A DNA stretch of 64,000 bases, from positions 186,001 through 250,000 of the forward strand of contig NZ_CP093845.1 of the NCBI RefSeq assembly GCF_024732245.1, read 5' to 3'. The first letter of the stretch is position 1. Each line of letters begins with the position of its first letter. Both the position numbers and the translations under genes were made by a program. Below, one piece after another: positions 36,068 through 45,861 of this stretch. Origin of the DNA: Dietzia sp. B32. Lineage in GTDB: Bacteria; Actinomycetota; Actinomycetes; Mycobacteriales; Mycobacteriaceae. The notes beneath the pieces are model-generated. The model did not search any database, was not told the origin of the DNA, and saw nothing but the letters and a program-made list of their open reading frames with translations.

Positions 36068-36913
36068 TCAGGTCGCGGGGATCGTGCCCGTGCCCAGCAG
36101 GATCATCACCAGTGCGCCGAGCAGGATGCGGTATCCGGCGAACCAGGCGAGCGAGTGGTTCTGCACGAACTTCAGGAGCCAGGCGATGGCGGCGTACCCG
36201 ATGACGAACGCGATCGCCGAGCCGACGAGGAGCTGGATCCCGCTGGCGGACTGCCCCACTGACGGTTCGAACGCGTCGGGGAGGCTGAACAGGCCCGAGG
36301 CCAGGACCGCGGGGATCGCCAGCAGGAAGGAGAACCGCGCCGCGGCCTCCCGCGACATGTTGAGGAACAGTCCGGCGGAGATCGTGCCGCCGGAGCGGCT
36401 CACGCCCGGGATGAGGGCCAGACACTGCGCCAGACCCATGACGATCGCGTCCTTCATCGTCAGACCGTCGAGCGATTTGGCGTCGACGGGGCGGTCCTGC
36501 CGACCGAACCTCTCGGCGATGAGGAAGACGAAGGAGAAGACGATGAGCACGATGGCGGTGATCCACAGGTTCCGCGCGGCGTCACGGATGAAGTCCTTGG
36601 CGACGAAACCGATGATCGCGATGGGGACCGAGCCCACGATGACGAACCACCCCAGGCGGTAGTCCGGGTCGGCGCGGTGCCCGGAGTTGAACACACCCCG
36701 GAACCAGGCGACGAGGATGCGCACGATGTCCTTGAAGAAGAACACCAGCACCGCGGCCTCGGTGCCCAACTGGACCACTGCCGTGAACGACGCCCCGGCG
36801 TCCTCTCCGAAGAACCACGTGGAGAAGATCCGCAGGTGCCCGGACGAGGAGACGGGGAGGAACTCGGTGAGTCCCTGGATCGCGGACAGGACGACGACCT
36901 GCAGCCAGGACAT
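36068..36913 (-). CDS. uppP: Undecaprenyl-diphosphate phosphatase UppP (BacA)
   Basis: A 281-residue integral membrane protein that recycles the undecaprenyl lipid carrier for cell-wall synthesis. Signature regions are [15 protein letters not shown] at the N-terminus and [15 protein letters not shown] in the middle; about eight membrane segments. Start MSWLQ (ATG 36913) is chosen because mycobacterial UppP begins the same way; an upstream GTG (36952) with a better-placed ribosome site (GAGAGG) would add 13 residues. Confidence 0.95.
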   Translation of the reverse strand: MSWLQVVVLSAIQGLTEFLPVSSSGHLRIFSTWFFGEDAGASFTAVVQLGTEAAVLVFFFKDIVRILVAWFRGVFNSGHRADPDYRLGWFVIVGSVPIAIIGFVAKDFIRDAARNLWITAIVLIVFSFVFLIAERFGRQDRPVDAKSLDGLTMKDAIVMGLAQCLALIPGVSRSGGTISAGLFLNMSREAAARFSFLLAIPAVLASGLFSLPDAFEPSVGQSASGIQLLVGSAIAFVIGYAAIAWLLKFVQNHSLAWFAGYRILLGALVMILLGTGTIPAT

Positions 36914-37088
36914 CCCTTCCGCGCCCTGGGCGGCGAGGACCGAAGTGTTCACGTGCGTTGTTTCCTCTCGGGTCGCGGCGGATCGGACGCGGATCGCGTC
37001 ACCGCACGCCGCGAGAGTAGTCGCACGGACCTGGGCGGTGCCCGAGCACCCGCGTCGTGGACAATGGCGGGCAGTCGAAAGGAACACC

Positions 37089-38120
37089 GTGCACCGACGT
37101 GTCCTCCGCCGTTCCGGCGTGCCCGCCGCACTGCTCGCCCTGGCGGTCGGTCTGACCGCCTGCTCCTCGCCCACCGCCGAGCTCGAGGAGCAGAACCAGG
37201 TCGCCCAGGGCAACGCCTCCCCTGCCGAGTCGCCGCAGGTCTCCGACCCGACCGGGGGTGAGGTGATCCCGGTGCCGGGCTCGGTCCGCACCCTGGTCGC
37301 GGTGGGCGACCGGGTCGTCGCCCAGGTCGACGCCCCGCCGTCGCTGGAGATCGGTCGCGTCGACGGCACCCGATGGGTGGCGGAGGACTCCGTGCCCCTG
37401 CCGCCGGACGCCGGCGACGCCACGGCCGCGCACGACGGAACCGTCGTCGTCCCCCATCCGGACGGGGTCGTCCTCGTGTCGGACACCGGGCGGACCCGGG
37501 ACGTCACGGGTCTGGGTCCGGTCACCGCCGCCGCGTTGACCACTGACGGCCGACTGCTCACCGGAACCACGGAGGGCGAGATCGTCGTCCGTGGGGCCGA
37601 CGGCGCCGAACAGCGCCGTATCGGCGGGCTGACCTCGGTCGACCGGATCAGCGTCGCCGGGGACGGTTCGGTGACGGCCCTGAGCCGACCCGACACCGTC
37701 ATCGCCAGCATCGATCTCGAGAGCGACAACGCCGGTCCCCTCCTGCGAGCGGGAAAGGGGGCGGGGCTGCTCGACGAGTTCGGCGAGGCGTCCGTGGTCG
37801 CCAGTGACACCATCGGCGGGACCCTGTTGGTGTACTCGACCTCCCCCGTCCGGCTGCATCAGCAGTTCCCCGTGGCCGCGGCCCCGTGGGCGGTGGCAGA
37901 GGACACCTCCAGGGGACTCGTCTGGGTCACGTCCACGGGAACCAACACCGTCCAGGCGTACGATCTCGGCGATGGCGTCGGTATCCGGCGCGCGGACATC
38001 CCGACGGTGCGCCAGCCGGACTCGCTCGCGGTCACCGACTCGGGCACCGTGGTGGTCGGCTCCGCGGACGGGGCGGGCATGCACCTCATCCGACCGACCC
38101 TCACCGAGCCGGCGAGCTGA
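37089..38120 (+). CDS. Lipoprotein with beta-propeller-like repeats (LppL position, Rv2138)
   Basis: A 343-residue exported lipoprotein. The signal peptide ends in the lipobox LTAC (Cys at ~24), followed by a disordered Ser/Pro/Gln stretch. The rest consists of repeated ~45-residue beta units ([63 protein letters not shown]) as in a propeller. Such proteins sit on the outer face of the membrane; the ligand is unknown. GTG 37089 has AAAGGA upstream. It precedes pyrD by 50 bp and may be co-transcribed. Confidence 0.85.
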   Translation: MHRRVLRRSGVPAALLALAVGLTACSSPTAELEEQNQVAQGNASPAESPQVSDPTGGEVIPVPGSVRTLVAVGDRVVAQVDAPPSLEIGRVDGTRWVAEDSVPLPPDAGDATAAHDGTVVVPHPDGVVLVSDTGRTRDVTGLGPVTAAALTTDGRLLTGTTEGEIVVRGADGAEQRRIGGLTSVDRISVAGDGSVTALSRPDTVIASIDLESDNAGPLLRAGKGAGLLDEFGEASVVASDTIGGTLLVYSTSPVRLHQQFPVAAAPWAVAEDTSRGLVWVTSTGTNTVQAYDLGDGVGIRRADIPTVRQPDSLAVTDSGTVVVGSADGAGMHLIRPTLTEPAS

Positions 38121-38170
38121 TCGCCCAGACGACCCACCGTCCCCGCCGGGGACGTCCACCGAGGAGGACC

Positions 38171-39238
38171 GTGTACGCACTGCTCAAGAAGGTGCTGTTC
38201 CGCTTTCCCGCGGAGCGGATCCACCACCTGGTGTTCGGCCTGCTCAAGCTCCTGACCCTGGTGCCCCCGCTCGGCGCCGTGGTGCGCCGGGTACTCGGGG
38301 TGCGGGACCCCGTGCTCGCCCAGGAGGTGCTCGGGCGGACGTTCCCCGGCCCGCTGGGGCTGGCGGCCGGTTTCGACAAGAACGCGGCCGCCGTGGACTC
38401 GTGGGGCGCGATCGGCTTCGGGTTCAGCGAGGTCGGCACCGTGACCGCCTCTCCCCAACCGGGCAATCCCACCCCGCGACTGTTCCGGCTGATCGAGGAC
38501 AGGGCGATCCTCAACCGGATGGGATTCAACAACCACGGGGCCGGCAACGCCGCCAACAACCTGCGTCGGCGCCGCAGCAGTGACCCGGTGGGGATCAACA
38601 TCGGCAAGACCAAGGTGGTTCCCGCGGAGGACGCGGTCCGCGACTATGTCGCCTCGGCGACGATGCTCACGGGTCTCGCCGACTACCTCGTCGTCAACGT
38701 CAGCTCCCCCAACACCCCGGGCCTGCGGGATCTCCAGGCCGTCGAGTCGCTCCGTCCCATCCTCACGGCGGTGCGGGACGTCGCCACGATCCCTGTCCTG
38801 GTGAAGATCGCGCCCGACCTGGACGACGCGGACATCGACGCGGTGACGGACCTCGTCCTGGAACTGGGTCTGGCGGGCATCGTCGCCACCAACACCACCA
38901 TCTCCCGGGACGGACTGCGGACACCCGCCACGTCGGTCGAGGCGCTGGGGGCCGGGGGCATCTCCGGCGCGCCGGTCGCCGCCCGGTCACGGGAGGTCCT
39001 CGCGCGGATCCACGGCCGCGCAGGCGGCCGCATCGTCATCATCTCCGTCGGTGGCATCGAGACGCCCGAGGACGTCTGGGACCGCATCACCCACGGCGCG
39101 AACCTCGTCCAGACCTACACCGGGTTCATCTTCACCGGTCCCACCCTTCTGAGCGGCACGAACCGCCTGGTGGCCAAGCGCCTCCGCCAGGGCGGGTTCG
39201 GGTCCCTGGCGGAGGCGGTCGGCTCGGCGGTGCGCTGA
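38171..39238 (+). CDS. pyrD: Dihydroorotate dehydrogenase, quinone-dependent (class 2)
   Basis: A 355-residue FMN enzyme of pyrimidine synthesis that passes electrons to membrane quinones. The N-terminal amphipathic helices ([25 protein letters not shown]) dock it to the membrane. The active site shows GFDKNA, NRMGFNN, the catalytic Ser in [11 protein letters not shown], and [20 protein letters not shown] for FMN phosphate. GTG 38171 has a strong site (GAGGAGGA). Confidence 0.97.
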   Translation: MYALLKKVLFRFPAERIHHLVFGLLKLLTLVPPLGAVVRRVLGVRDPVLAQEVLGRTFPGPLGLAAGFDKNAAAVDSWGAIGFGFSEVGTVTASPQPGNPTPRLFRLIEDRAILNRMGFNNHGAGNAANNLRRRRSSDPVGINIGKTKVVPAEDAVRDYVASATMLTGLADYLVVNVSSPNTPGLRDLQAVESLRPILTAVRDVATIPVLVKIAPDLDDADIDAVTDLVLELGLAGIVATNTTISRDGLRTPATSVEALGAGGISGAPVAARSREVLARIHGRAGGRIVIISVGGIETPEDVWDRITHGANLVQTYTGFIFTGPTLLSGTNRLVAKRLRQGGFGSLAEAVGSAVR

Positions 39239-39241
39239 ACC

Positions 39242-39784
39242 CTACTGCTCGAAGATCCCCGTCACGGTGCCGCGGGCCAGGCCCTGGCCGAACAGGTTGA
39301 ACCCGACGAAGGCGCACGAGGCATCGTCACCGAGCTCGATCTCGTCCCCCACCGCGTGGACCGCGAGGATGTAGCGGTGCGGACCGTGGCCCGCCGGCGG
39401 GGCGGCGCCCACGAAGCCCTTGAATCCCGCATCGTTGCGCACCACGACGGCCCCCGACGGCAGGCCCGAGGTGTCATCACCGATGCAGGCGCCCTCGGGC
39501 AGAGAGGTGACGTCCGCCGGGATGTTGGCCACCGACCAGTGCCAGAAGCCCGACGCTGTGGGAGCGTCCGGGTCGAAGACCGTGACCACGTAGGTCCTGG
39601 TGCCCTCCGGGCCCTCGCTCCAGCTCACCTGCGGGGACTTGTCCTCGCCGCCCTCGACGCCCATCTTCCCACCGAGCTGCGCGGCGGTCAGGGTCGCGCC
39701 CTCGGCGAACGACTCGCTGCTCACCTCTAGTGCGGGCAGCTCCGGGAGCGCGGCGTAGGGGTCGGGCACACGGAAGTCGGTCAT
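39242..39784 (-). CDS. YbhB/YbcL family Raf kinase inhibitor-like (PEBP) protein
   Basis: A 180-residue PEBP-fold protein like TB18.6/Rv2140c, which lies in the same place in M. tuberculosis. Ligand-pocket motifs are visible: VTVFDPDAPTASGFWHW and GPHRYILAVHA. It may bind phospholipid-type anions; the biological role is not settled. Two ATGs are possible; the second (39784) has the AGGAGG site at the right distance (6 nt) and is preferred. It converges on pyrD with a 3-bp gap. Confidence 0.92.
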   Translation of the reverse strand: MTDFRVPDPYAALPELPALEVSSESFAEGATLTAAQLGGKMGVEGGEDKSPQVSWSEGPEGTRTYVVTVFDPDAPTASGFWHWSVANIPADVTSLPEGACIGDDTSGLPSGAVVVRNDAGFKGFVGAAPPAGHGPHRYILAVHAVGDEIELGDDASCAFVGFNLFGQGLARGTVTGIFEQ

Positions 39785-39973
39785 CGTCATCCTCCTGCGA
39801 TCGTGGCGGTGTGGAGTGATCCTCCAGCCGGTCACGTCCCTGTCTACCAGCGATGACCGCGCGGCGTGGCCCACGGGAGGGCCCCGATTTGGCCCACGGT
39901 TCGGGCATCGGCTAATGTCATTCCTCGCACGACCAAGCCGGGCACGAAGCCGGTGAAGGTCACCAGTGTGCGA

Positions 39974-40059
39974 GCGCGAGTGGCGGAATGGCAGACGCGC
40001 TAGCTTGAGGTGCTAGTGTCCTATTAACGGACGTGGGGGTTCAAGTCCCCCCTCGCGCA
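39974..40059 (+). tRNA. tRNA-Leu, anticodon GAG
   Basis: An 86-base class II tRNA. The acceptor arms GCGCGAG (39974-39980) and CTCGCGC (40052-40058) pair fully, with A40059 as discriminator. The anticodon stem CTAGC/GCTAG holds the loop TTGAGGT with GAG at 40007-40009. A long variable arm (TGTCCTATTAACGGACG) and the T-loop TTCAAGT are present. CCA is not encoded. It ends the Rv2049c-Rv2140c-like block. Confidence 0.97.
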
Positions 40060-40082
40060 CACTGTGTCGAGACAGTAGAAGT

Positions 40083-40121
40083 GGCCCCGGATCCGTGAGG
40101 ATCCGGGGCCCACTTGTTTTT
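40083..40121 (+). terminator. Rho-independent terminator of the tRNA-Leu gene
   Basis: A perfect 12-bp stem (40083-40094 with 40099-40110), a 4-base loop (GTGA) and a T run (40117-40121) follow the tRNA by 23 bp. It is the only terminator in the window with a clear T tract. Confidence 0.9.
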
Positions 40122-40137
40122 CCGGGGAGGTCTCCGA

Positions 40138-40512
40138 ATGGCACGCACGCCCCCACCCCCCGCCCAGCAGCAGCTCATCGACCGCCTCCGCCGGCATCTC
40201 GCGGACGAGCCGGTGACCCGGGAGGTCTCGATGTTCGGCGGCCGGTGCGTCATGGTCGCCGGGAAGATCCTCGTGAGTGTCGGCGAGGACGGCGGGATGC
40301 TGCTCCGGGTGGCCGACGGAGACGACGACGAGCTCCTCCGCCGCCCCGGCGCCGCCCGGGCCGAGATGGGCGCCGGGCGCGACATGGGTCCCGGCTGGAT
40401 CAGGGTGGCGGCCTCGGCCGTCGAGACGGACGAGGACCTGGGCACGTGGCTCGGACCGGCCCTGGCGTACAACCGGGCGGTCACCGGCCGCGCGGCCCGT
40501 CGGCAGGGGTAG
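40138..40512 (+). CDS. TfoX N-terminal domain protein
   Basis: A 124-residue protein of the TfoX_N family: LADEPVTREVSMFGGRCVMVAGKILVSVGEDGGMLLRV. In proteobacteria TfoX/Sxy controls competence, but the many short actinobacterial members have no known role. The ATG lies just after the tRNA terminator with a good ribosome site (GGGGAGG). The ABC exporter gene starts 4 bp after its stop, so they probably share a transcript. Confidence 0.85.
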   Translation: MARTPPPPAQQQLIDRLRRHLADEPVTREVSMFGGRCVMVAGKILVSVGEDGGMLLRVADGDDDELLRRPGAARAEMGAGRDMGPGWIRVAASAVETDEDLGTWLGPALAYNRAVTGRAARRQG

Positions 40513-40516
40513 CCCC

Positions 40517-41458
40517 GTGAGCGCGGACCACGTGATCGACGTGCGGGGACTGACGAAGTCCTTCGGGAGGTTCCCCGCTCTGAACGGGGTCGACCTGCAG
40601 GTCGAGAAAGGTCATGTGCAGGGGTTCCTGGGGCCGAACGGCGCGGGCAAGTCCACCACCATCCGGGTGCTCCTCGGTCTCCTGCGGGCCGACGGCGGAA
40701 CTGCGACCGTCCTCGGGTGCGACCCCTGGCGGGACGTCGTGGACCTGCATCGCCGACTCGCCTACGTCCCCGGCGACGTCAGCCTGTGGCCGGGCATGAG
40801 CGGCGGTGAGGCGATCGACCTCCTCGGTGACCTCCGGGGCGGGCTCGACGAGCGGCGGCGCGCGGAGCTGGTCGAGCGTTTCGAGCTGGATCCGACAAGG
40901 CGGGGTCGCCAGTACTCCAAGGGCAACCGCCAGAAGGTCGCCCTCGTCGCGGCCCTGGCGTCGGATGTCGAGTTGCTGATCCTCGACGAGCCCACGAGTG
41001 GACTGGATCCGCTGATGGCGAAGGTCTTCCGGGATGTGATCGGTGAGGCCAACGCCCGCGGCACGTCGGTGCTGCTCTCGAGCCACATCCTGGCCGAGGC
41101 CGAGTCCCTGGCGGACCGGGTGTCGATCATCCGTGACGGGCGGATCGCCCGGACCGGCACGCTGACCGAGCTGCGTGGCCACGCCCGCTCGTCGATCAGC
41201 GCCACGCTCAGCCGGATCCCGGAACCGCGCGAACTGGACACACTGTGTGGACTCGACTTCCTGCGCGACGTCCGGGTGGACGGTGATCGGATCTCGGCCA
41301 CTGCCGAGGCGGCCAGGACCGGCGAGGCCATGACGGTGCTCGCCCCCTACGGTCTGGCCGCGCTGACCGTCGAACCCGCGTCGCTCGAGTCGCTCTTCCT
41401 GGACGTCTATGGAGGCGACGCCGGATCCGGCACGGACGGCCCGGCGGCGACCCCGTGA
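40517..41458 (+). CDS. ABC transporter ATP-binding protein (drug-exporter type)
   Basis: A 313-residue ABC ATPase with Walker A GPNGAGKST, a divergent signature YSKGNRQKVAL, Walker B LLILDEPTSGLD and the H-loop SSHILAEAE. The C-terminal ~80 residues match the extension found in DrrA-like drug and polyketide exporters. GTG 40517 is 4 bp after the TfoX gene. It is coupled to its permease by a 4-nt overlap. Substrate unknown. Confidence 0.92.
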   Translation: MSADHVIDVRGLTKSFGRFPALNGVDLQVEKGHVQGFLGPNGAGKSTTIRVLLGLLRADGGTATVLGCDPWRDVVDLHRRLAYVPGDVSLWPGMSGGEAIDLLGDLRGGLDERRRAELVERFELDPTRRGRQYSKGNRQKVALVAALASDVELLILDEPTSGLDPLMAKVFRDVIGEANARGTSVLLSSHILAEAESLADRVSIIRDGRIARTGTLTELRGHARSSISATLSRIPEPRELDTLCGLDFLRDVRVDGDRISATAEAARTGEAMTVLAPYGLAALTVEPASLESLFLDVYGGDAGSGTDGPAATP

Positions 41459-43050
41459 CCGCGTTGCTCGCGGGGACCCGCCCGCTGTTGCGGGCCACGG
41501 TCCGGCACGACGGGATCCGCTTCGCACCGTGGATCGCCATCGCGACGGCGCTGTCCGCGTCGTCGGTACTCGTCTATCCGTTGCTCTTCCCCGATCCGCT
41601 GGAGCGGGCCGCGCTCGCTGTCGCGGTGGGGGACAACCCGGCGCTCGGCATCATCTTCGGACCCGCGTTCGACCTCAGCACGGTCGACGGGTTCAACGCC
41701 TGGCGCGCCCTCGCCCTCGCCGGGTTCTTCACCGCGCTCGGGGCGGTCCTCACCGTCATCCGCGCCACTCGCGGGCAGGAGGACTCCGGGCAGGCCGAGC
41801 TCCTCGCCTCCGGTGTGCTCGGACGCGCGAGCCGACTGTTCGCCGGGGTAGGGCTGGCGCTGGCCGGCTCCCTCGCCGCCGGCGTGGTCTCCGGCGTCGT
41901 CACCGGCCTCTGCGGTGGTGACTGGCAGTCCTCGCTGCTCCTGGGCGCGACCTTCACCGCGTCGGGCTGGATGTTCGCCGGGGTCGCCGCGATCACGGCG
42001 CAACTGGGTTCGGACGCCCGCACCGCCTCCTCCCTGGCGATCGGGACGCTCGGCGCCCTCTTCCTCCTCCGGGGTGTCGCCTACACCGTGGACACCCCCG
42101 CGTGGACCGTCTGGGTCAACCCGCTGGGATGGATGACCGAGACCCGACCCGCGACCACCGACCTCTGGTGGCCGCTGCTGGGGGCGGTGGCGTTCACGAC
42201 CCTGTGCCTGGCCATCGCCTTCGTCCTCCAGTCCCGTCGCGACCTCGGGCAGGCCGCCCTCGCGCCGTGCCCCGGGCCGGACCGCGGACGAATCCGGTCG
42301 TCGTGGGGGCTCGCCCTGCGAATCAACCGAGGAGCCGTCCTGACCTGGACCGGCGCGTTCGTCGTGCTCGGGCTGATGTACGGGTATCTCGCCACCTCGA
42401 TCCAGGACATCCTGCGCCGGGACACCGCGGTCAGGGCCATCCTCGCGGCGGGGGCCGCCACCCCGGACGACCTGACCTCCGCGTTCATCGTGACGATCCT
42501 GCGCCTCGTGGGGATCGTCGCCGCGGTCTCCGGGGTCCAGATCATGCTCAAGCTCCGCTACGAGGAGATGGAGGGCCGGCTCGAACCCGTCCTGGCCGGC
42601 GCGCTCCACCGGGCCCGGTACCTCGCGGGCAACGTGGTGCTGGCGTTCGCCGCCCCGGCCGCGTTCGTGCTTCTCGCGGGCCTGCTGATCGCGGCGCGCG
42701 CCCCCGGGGCCGGGATCGGTGTGTCGTTCGGTCCCACCGTGCTCCAGGCCGCGGCCACGATCCCCGCCGTGTGGACGGTCGTCGCGCTCGCCGTCGCCGT
42801 GGTGGGCGCGCGACCGCACGTGAGCCTCGCCGCGTGGGTCGGGGTGTTCGCGTCCTTCGCCCTGACTGTGCTCGGGCCGACGTTCAGACTCCCCGACCCG
42901 TACCTCGCGATCAGCCCGTTCTGGCACGTCCCGAGCGTCACCGCGGGCGGGGCCGGCTGGGGTGGGCTGCTGTGGATCTCCTCGGTCACGGCTCTGTTCC
43001 TGGTGGTGGGGTTCGTGGGTTTCCGTCGACGTGACGTGGCGGCCCCGTGA
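41455..43050 (+). CDS. ABC transporter permease (polyketide-antibiotic exporter family)
   Basis: A 531-residue membrane protein built as a duplicated half with about twelve hydrophobic segments in two sets of six, separated near residue 270 by a hydrophilic stretch. This layout matches the actinobacterial 'exporter of polyketide antibiotics' permeases, in which one chain replaces a permease dimer. GTG 41455 overlaps the ATPase stop (GTGA). It works with the upstream ATPase; the exported compound cannot be told from the sequence. Confidence 0.9.
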   Translation: MTALLAGTRPLLRATVRHDGIRFAPWIAIATALSASSVLVYPLLFPDPLERAALAVAVGDNPALGIIFGPAFDLSTVDGFNAWRALALAGFFTALGAVLTVIRATRGQEDSGQAELLASGVLGRASRLFAGVGLALAGSLAAGVVSGVVTGLCGGDWQSSLLLGATFTASGWMFAGVAAITAQLGSDARTASSLAIGTLGALFLLRGVAYTVDTPAWTVWVNPLGWMTETRPATTDLWWPLLGAVAFTTLCLAIAFVLQSRRDLGQAALAPCPGPDRGRIRSSWGLALRINRGAVLTWTGAFVVLGLMYGYLATSIQDILRRDTAVRAILAAGAATPDDLTSAFIVTILRLVGIVAAVSGVQIMLKLRYEEMEGRLEPVLAGALHRARYLAGNVVLAFAAPAAFVLLAGLLIAARAPGAGIGVSFGPTVLQAAATIPAVWTVVALAVAVVGARPHVSLAAWVGVFASFALTVLGPTFRLPDPYLAISPFWHVPSVTAGGAGWGGLLWISSVTALFLVVGFVGFRRRDVAAP

Positions 43051-43063
43051 CCACCGACCGTCC

Positions 43064-43786
43064 GTGGTGGACACCACGGAGCTCGCCGTGCGGATGACCC
43101 TCGCCGTGACGATGAACAGAGTCGCCGACGGCCTGGGACGGTCGCTCGCCGCGGTCGCCCGCGCCGCCGACCGACGCCTGGACACCCTGGGCCTGGCTCC
43201 CCCGCCCCTGGATCTGCCTCCAGAGGTCCGCGACGCCCTCCGCGACGTCTTCGGTCACACGATCGACCCCACCTCGGTGATGATCCGCCGCGGCCATGTC
43301 CCGGGCGTGCCGCACCGGCGGGCGTTCGCGCTGCCCGGGTTGATCTACCTGGGTGCCGACCCCGGCGTGGTGGGCACCACGTCAGTTGACTCGGTGGCAG
43401 CGGGCACCGATCGGCCCCGGGCCACCCCGACCCTGGTGCATGAACTGGTCCACATCTGGCAGGGCCGGTATCTCGGCCCGCGCTACGTGGTGCGGGCGCT
43501 GGGCGAGCAAATCCGCCTGGGCCGGCGCGCCTACGACTGGCGGGCGGCAGTCGCCCACGGTGCCCACGACGCGCCCGCCGGCCACGTCGCCCACGGAGGC
43601 CACGGCCCGGGCGCGCTGCCCGTGGAGGCCCACGCCCAGCTGGTGTCCGAGGCGTACGCCGCGGGCCACGACTTCGCCCCCACCGCCGTCCTCTCCGGGC
43701 GGGACCATCACCTGCGGGCGGTGGAGCACGTGCTCATCGGGTTGCGTGCCGGCGACGCCTCCACGCTGCGGGGGAGAACGGTTTAG
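43064..43786 (+). CDS. Putative zinc metalloprotease-like protein with HELVH motif
   Basis: A 240-residue protein if started at GTG 43064; ATG 43094 and ATG 43112 are equally possible and no ribosome site decides. The centre reads TLVHELVHIWQGRY, a zincin HExxH motif, and the upstream region (VMIRRGHVPGVPHRRAFALPGLIYLG) resembles domains that precede such motifs in DUF4157-like proteins. A His/Ala/Gly-rich stretch follows (GAHDAPAGHVAHGGHG). No signal peptide was seen, so it probably stays in the cytoplasm. Activity is unproven. Confidence 0.6.
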   Translation: MVDTTELAVRMTLAVTMNRVADGLGRSLAAVARAADRRLDTLGLAPPPLDLPPEVRDALRDVFGHTIDPTSVMIRRGHVPGVPHRRAFALPGLIYLGADPGVVGTTSVDSVAAGTDRPRATPTLVHELVHIWQGRYLGPRYVVRALGEQIRLGRRAYDWRAAVAHGAHDAPAGHVAHGGHGPGALPVEAHAQLVSEAYAAGHDFAPTAVLSGRDHHLRAVEHVLIGLRAGDASTLRGRTV

Positions 43787-43807
43787 GGGCTGACCACCTC
43801 GTCGTCG

Positions 43808-43813
43808 TACCGT
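43808..43813 (+). promoter_or_regulatory. -10 hexamer TACCGT of the 512-residue SDR gene (leaderless)
   Basis: The hexamer ends 6 nt before GTG 43820. Confidence 0.55.
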
Positions 43814-43819
43814 ATCGGG

Positions 43820-45358
43820 GTGACCGGCATCGACCCAGACAGTTTCGACCCGAGCGGTATCGAGCCAGGCGGTATCGACCCGAGCGGTATCGAGCCAGGC
43901 CGCATCGACCCGAGCGGTATCGACCCGGCTGACCTCGAGATCTGCCTGCGCGTCCTCGACAGGGCCGCCGCGCTCGGCGAGGACCACCCCGACTCCATCC
44001 GGGTGCAGCGGTCGGTGGGCCACATGTTCAAGCTCCTCAAGAAGACCCGCCGCGCCGAGGTGCGCCGCGCCCGCCAGGAGGCGGACAAAGCCGTCATCGA
44101 GGCCACCGCGACCGGCTCGCCCACCCGCATCGACGACGAGACCGCCGGCATCCGCCTGGTCTCCAACACCCCGGGCGCCGTCGCCGGCCACCTCCAGCGC
44201 GCGATGGCGTGCTACGTCTGCAAGCAGCGCTTCACCCAGGTCGACGCCTTCTACCACCAGTTGTGTCCCCGGTGTGCGGCGCTCAACCGGGCCCGGCGGG
44301 ATCCGGAGATGGATCTGACCGGCCGGCGGGCCCTGCTCACCGGCGGCCGCGCGAAGATCGGCATGTACATCGCCCTCATGCTGCTGCGCGCCGGCGCCGA
44401 CGTCACCATCACCACCCGCTTCCCCCGCGACGCCGCGCGCCGGTTCGCCTCGATGGACGACCACTCCGAGTGGGCCGACCGCGTGCACGTGATCGGCGTG
44501 GACCTGCGCGACCCCGCCCAGGTGGTGGCGCTGGCCGACGAGGTCGCCGCCGGCGGCCCGCTGGACATCCTCATCAACAACGCGGCCCAGACCGTGCGCC
44601 GCTCCCCCGGGTCGTATTCCGGGCTCGTCGAGGGCGAGTCGGCCGCACTCACCGGCCGCGCCGCCGACATCCCCGTGGTCACCATGGGCCGCACCTCCGA
44701 GCTGCACCCGGCCGCCCTCATGGGAGGAGAATCCGCGCTGATCGGGTCCGAGGAGGCCGAGCGCGAGGCCGACCACATCGCGACCCTGGCACTGCAGGCC
44801 GGCTCGTCCTCGCTGGAGCGCATGGCCGCCGGAACCGCCATCGACGCTGGCGGGCTGCTGCCGGACGTGGTGGACCACAACAGCTGGGTGGCCACCGTCG
44901 AGCAGGTCGAGCCGATGGAGATGCTCGAGGTGCAGCTCGCCAACTCTGTCGCTCCGTTCATCCTCGTCTCGCGCCTGCGCCCCGCCATGGCGGCCTCGAA
45001 GGCGCGGCGCAAGTACGTCGTCAACGTCTCCGCCATGGAGGGGCAGTTCTCGCGGCGCTACAAGGGCGCCGGCCACCCGCACACCAACATGGCCAAGGCG
45101 GGCCTCAACATGCTCACCCGCACCTCGGCCGAGGAGATGTTCACCGAACACGGCATCCTCATGACCGCCGTGGACACCGGCTGGATCACCGACGAGCGCC
45201 CGCACACCACCAAGGTCCGGCTGCACGAGGAGGGCTTCCACGCGCCGCTGGACCTCGTCGACGGCGCCGCCCGCGTGGTGGACCCGATCGTCCGCGGCGA
45301 GGCCGGTGAGGACCTCTACGGCTGCTTCCTCAAGGACTTCGAGCCCAGCCCGTGGTGA
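43820..45358 (+). CDS. Atypical SDR-family protein with N-terminal zinc ribbon and pentapeptide-type repeats
   Basis: A 512-residue protein. Residues ~5-40 are six five-residue units of the type DPSGI/EPGGI. A helical region follows, then a zinc-ribbon-like CYVC...CPRC (Cys131, 134, 149, 152), then an SDR Rossmann domain starting LLTGGRAKIG (cofactor loop) with LINNAAQT. The catalytic YxxxK is replaced: the segment reads HTNMAKAG, with Thr422 at the Tyr position and Lys426 kept. Ser404 is in place (NVSAMEG). Similar long SDR proteins exist in other actinobacteria, but the reaction is unknown. Leaderless start at GTG 43820. Confidence 0.75.
   Translation: MTGIDPDSFDPSGIEPGGIDPSGIEPGRIDPSGIDPADLEICLRVLDRAAALGEDHPDSIRVQRSVGHMFKLLKKTRRAEVRRARQEADKAVIEATATGSPTRIDDETAGIRLVSNTPGAVAGHLQRAMACYVCKQRFTQVDAFYHQLCPRCAALNRARRDPEMDLTGRRALLTGGRAKIGMYIALMLLRAGADVTITTRFPRDAARRFASMDDHSEWADRVHVIGVDLRDPAQVVALADEVAAGGPLDILINNAAQTVRRSPGSYSGLVEGESAALTGRAADIPVVTMGRTSELHPAALMGGESALIGSEEAEREADHIATLALQAGSSSLERMAAGTAIDAGGLLPDVVDHNSWVATVEQVEPMEMLEVQLANSVAPFILVSRLRPAMAASKARRKYVVNVSAMEGQFSRRYKGAGHPHTNMAKAGLNMLTRTSAEEMFTEHGILMTAVDTGWITDERPHTTKVRLHEEGFHAPLDLVDGAARVVDPIVRGEAGEDLYGCFLKDFEPSPW
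43846..43920 (+). repeat. In-frame 30-bp tandem repeat (2.5 copies) at the 5' end of the SDR gene
   Basis: Units start at 43846, 43876 and 43906 (half unit); each has two 15-bp subunits encoding DPSGI and EPGGI/EPGRI. As the unit is a multiple of three, copy number can change without a frameshift. Confidence 0.85.
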
Positions 45359-45861
45359 ACGTCGACGCCGCCCGCCGGATCCTCGCCGACGAGCTCCTGC
45401 CCACGATCCGCGCCGCGGTGGCCGATCTCGGCGGCGACGGGCCCGACACACTGGTGCACTCGCGGCCCACGACCGCGGGGTCGGATTGGCCCACCAACAC
45501 CGCCGCCGCGCTCGTCCACCACCTGTGCGGGGTGCTCGCCTCCTGGGGCGCGTCGTGTCTCGGCGGCGAGGACGCGGACCGGGACCGTGACACCGAGTTC
45601 GCCTTCACCGGACCGGTGGGGCCGGAGCTCGACCGGCTGGGCGCGCTCATCGCACGGCTGCCCGGGTGGGTCGCCGCGGCGGTCGAACGCGGCGAGCTGG
45701 CCACTCCCGCCGGGACCACGGTCGACGTCGACGCCGCGCGCCGGGCGGGGACCTTCACCCCGGACTGGGTCGTGGGCCACATCCTGCACGAGGTCGCCGC
45801 CCACACCGGCCAGCTGCAGGTGACCCGCGACGTCCTGCTGTCCCGGGGCCGCTCGCGGTGA
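45355..45861 (+). CDS. DinB/maleylpyruvate-isomerase-fold protein
   Basis: A 168-residue four-helix protein of the DinB_2/mycothiol-dependent family. Likely metal-binding histidines lie in ALVHHLCG and GHILHEVAAHTGQLQ. In mycothiol producers these enzymes attach or transfer thiols to toxic compounds, which would fit with mshC in this genome; the substrate is unknown. It overlaps the SDR stop and its own stop overlaps the nucleoside hydrolase start (GTGA twice), so the three genes form a coupled operon. Confidence 0.82.
   Translation: MNVDAARRILADELLPTIRAAVADLGGDGPDTLVHSRPTTAGSDWPTNTAAALVHHLCGVLASWGASCLGGEDADRDRDTEFAFTGPVGPELDRLGALIARLPGWVAAAVERGELATPAGTTVDVDAARRAGTFTPDWVVGHILHEVAAHTGQLQVTRDVLLSRGRSR

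Noticed and set aside
39974-40059. tRNA-Leu as attachment site of an integrated element
   Set aside because: No integrase, excisionase or second copy of the tRNA 3' end was seen in the window.
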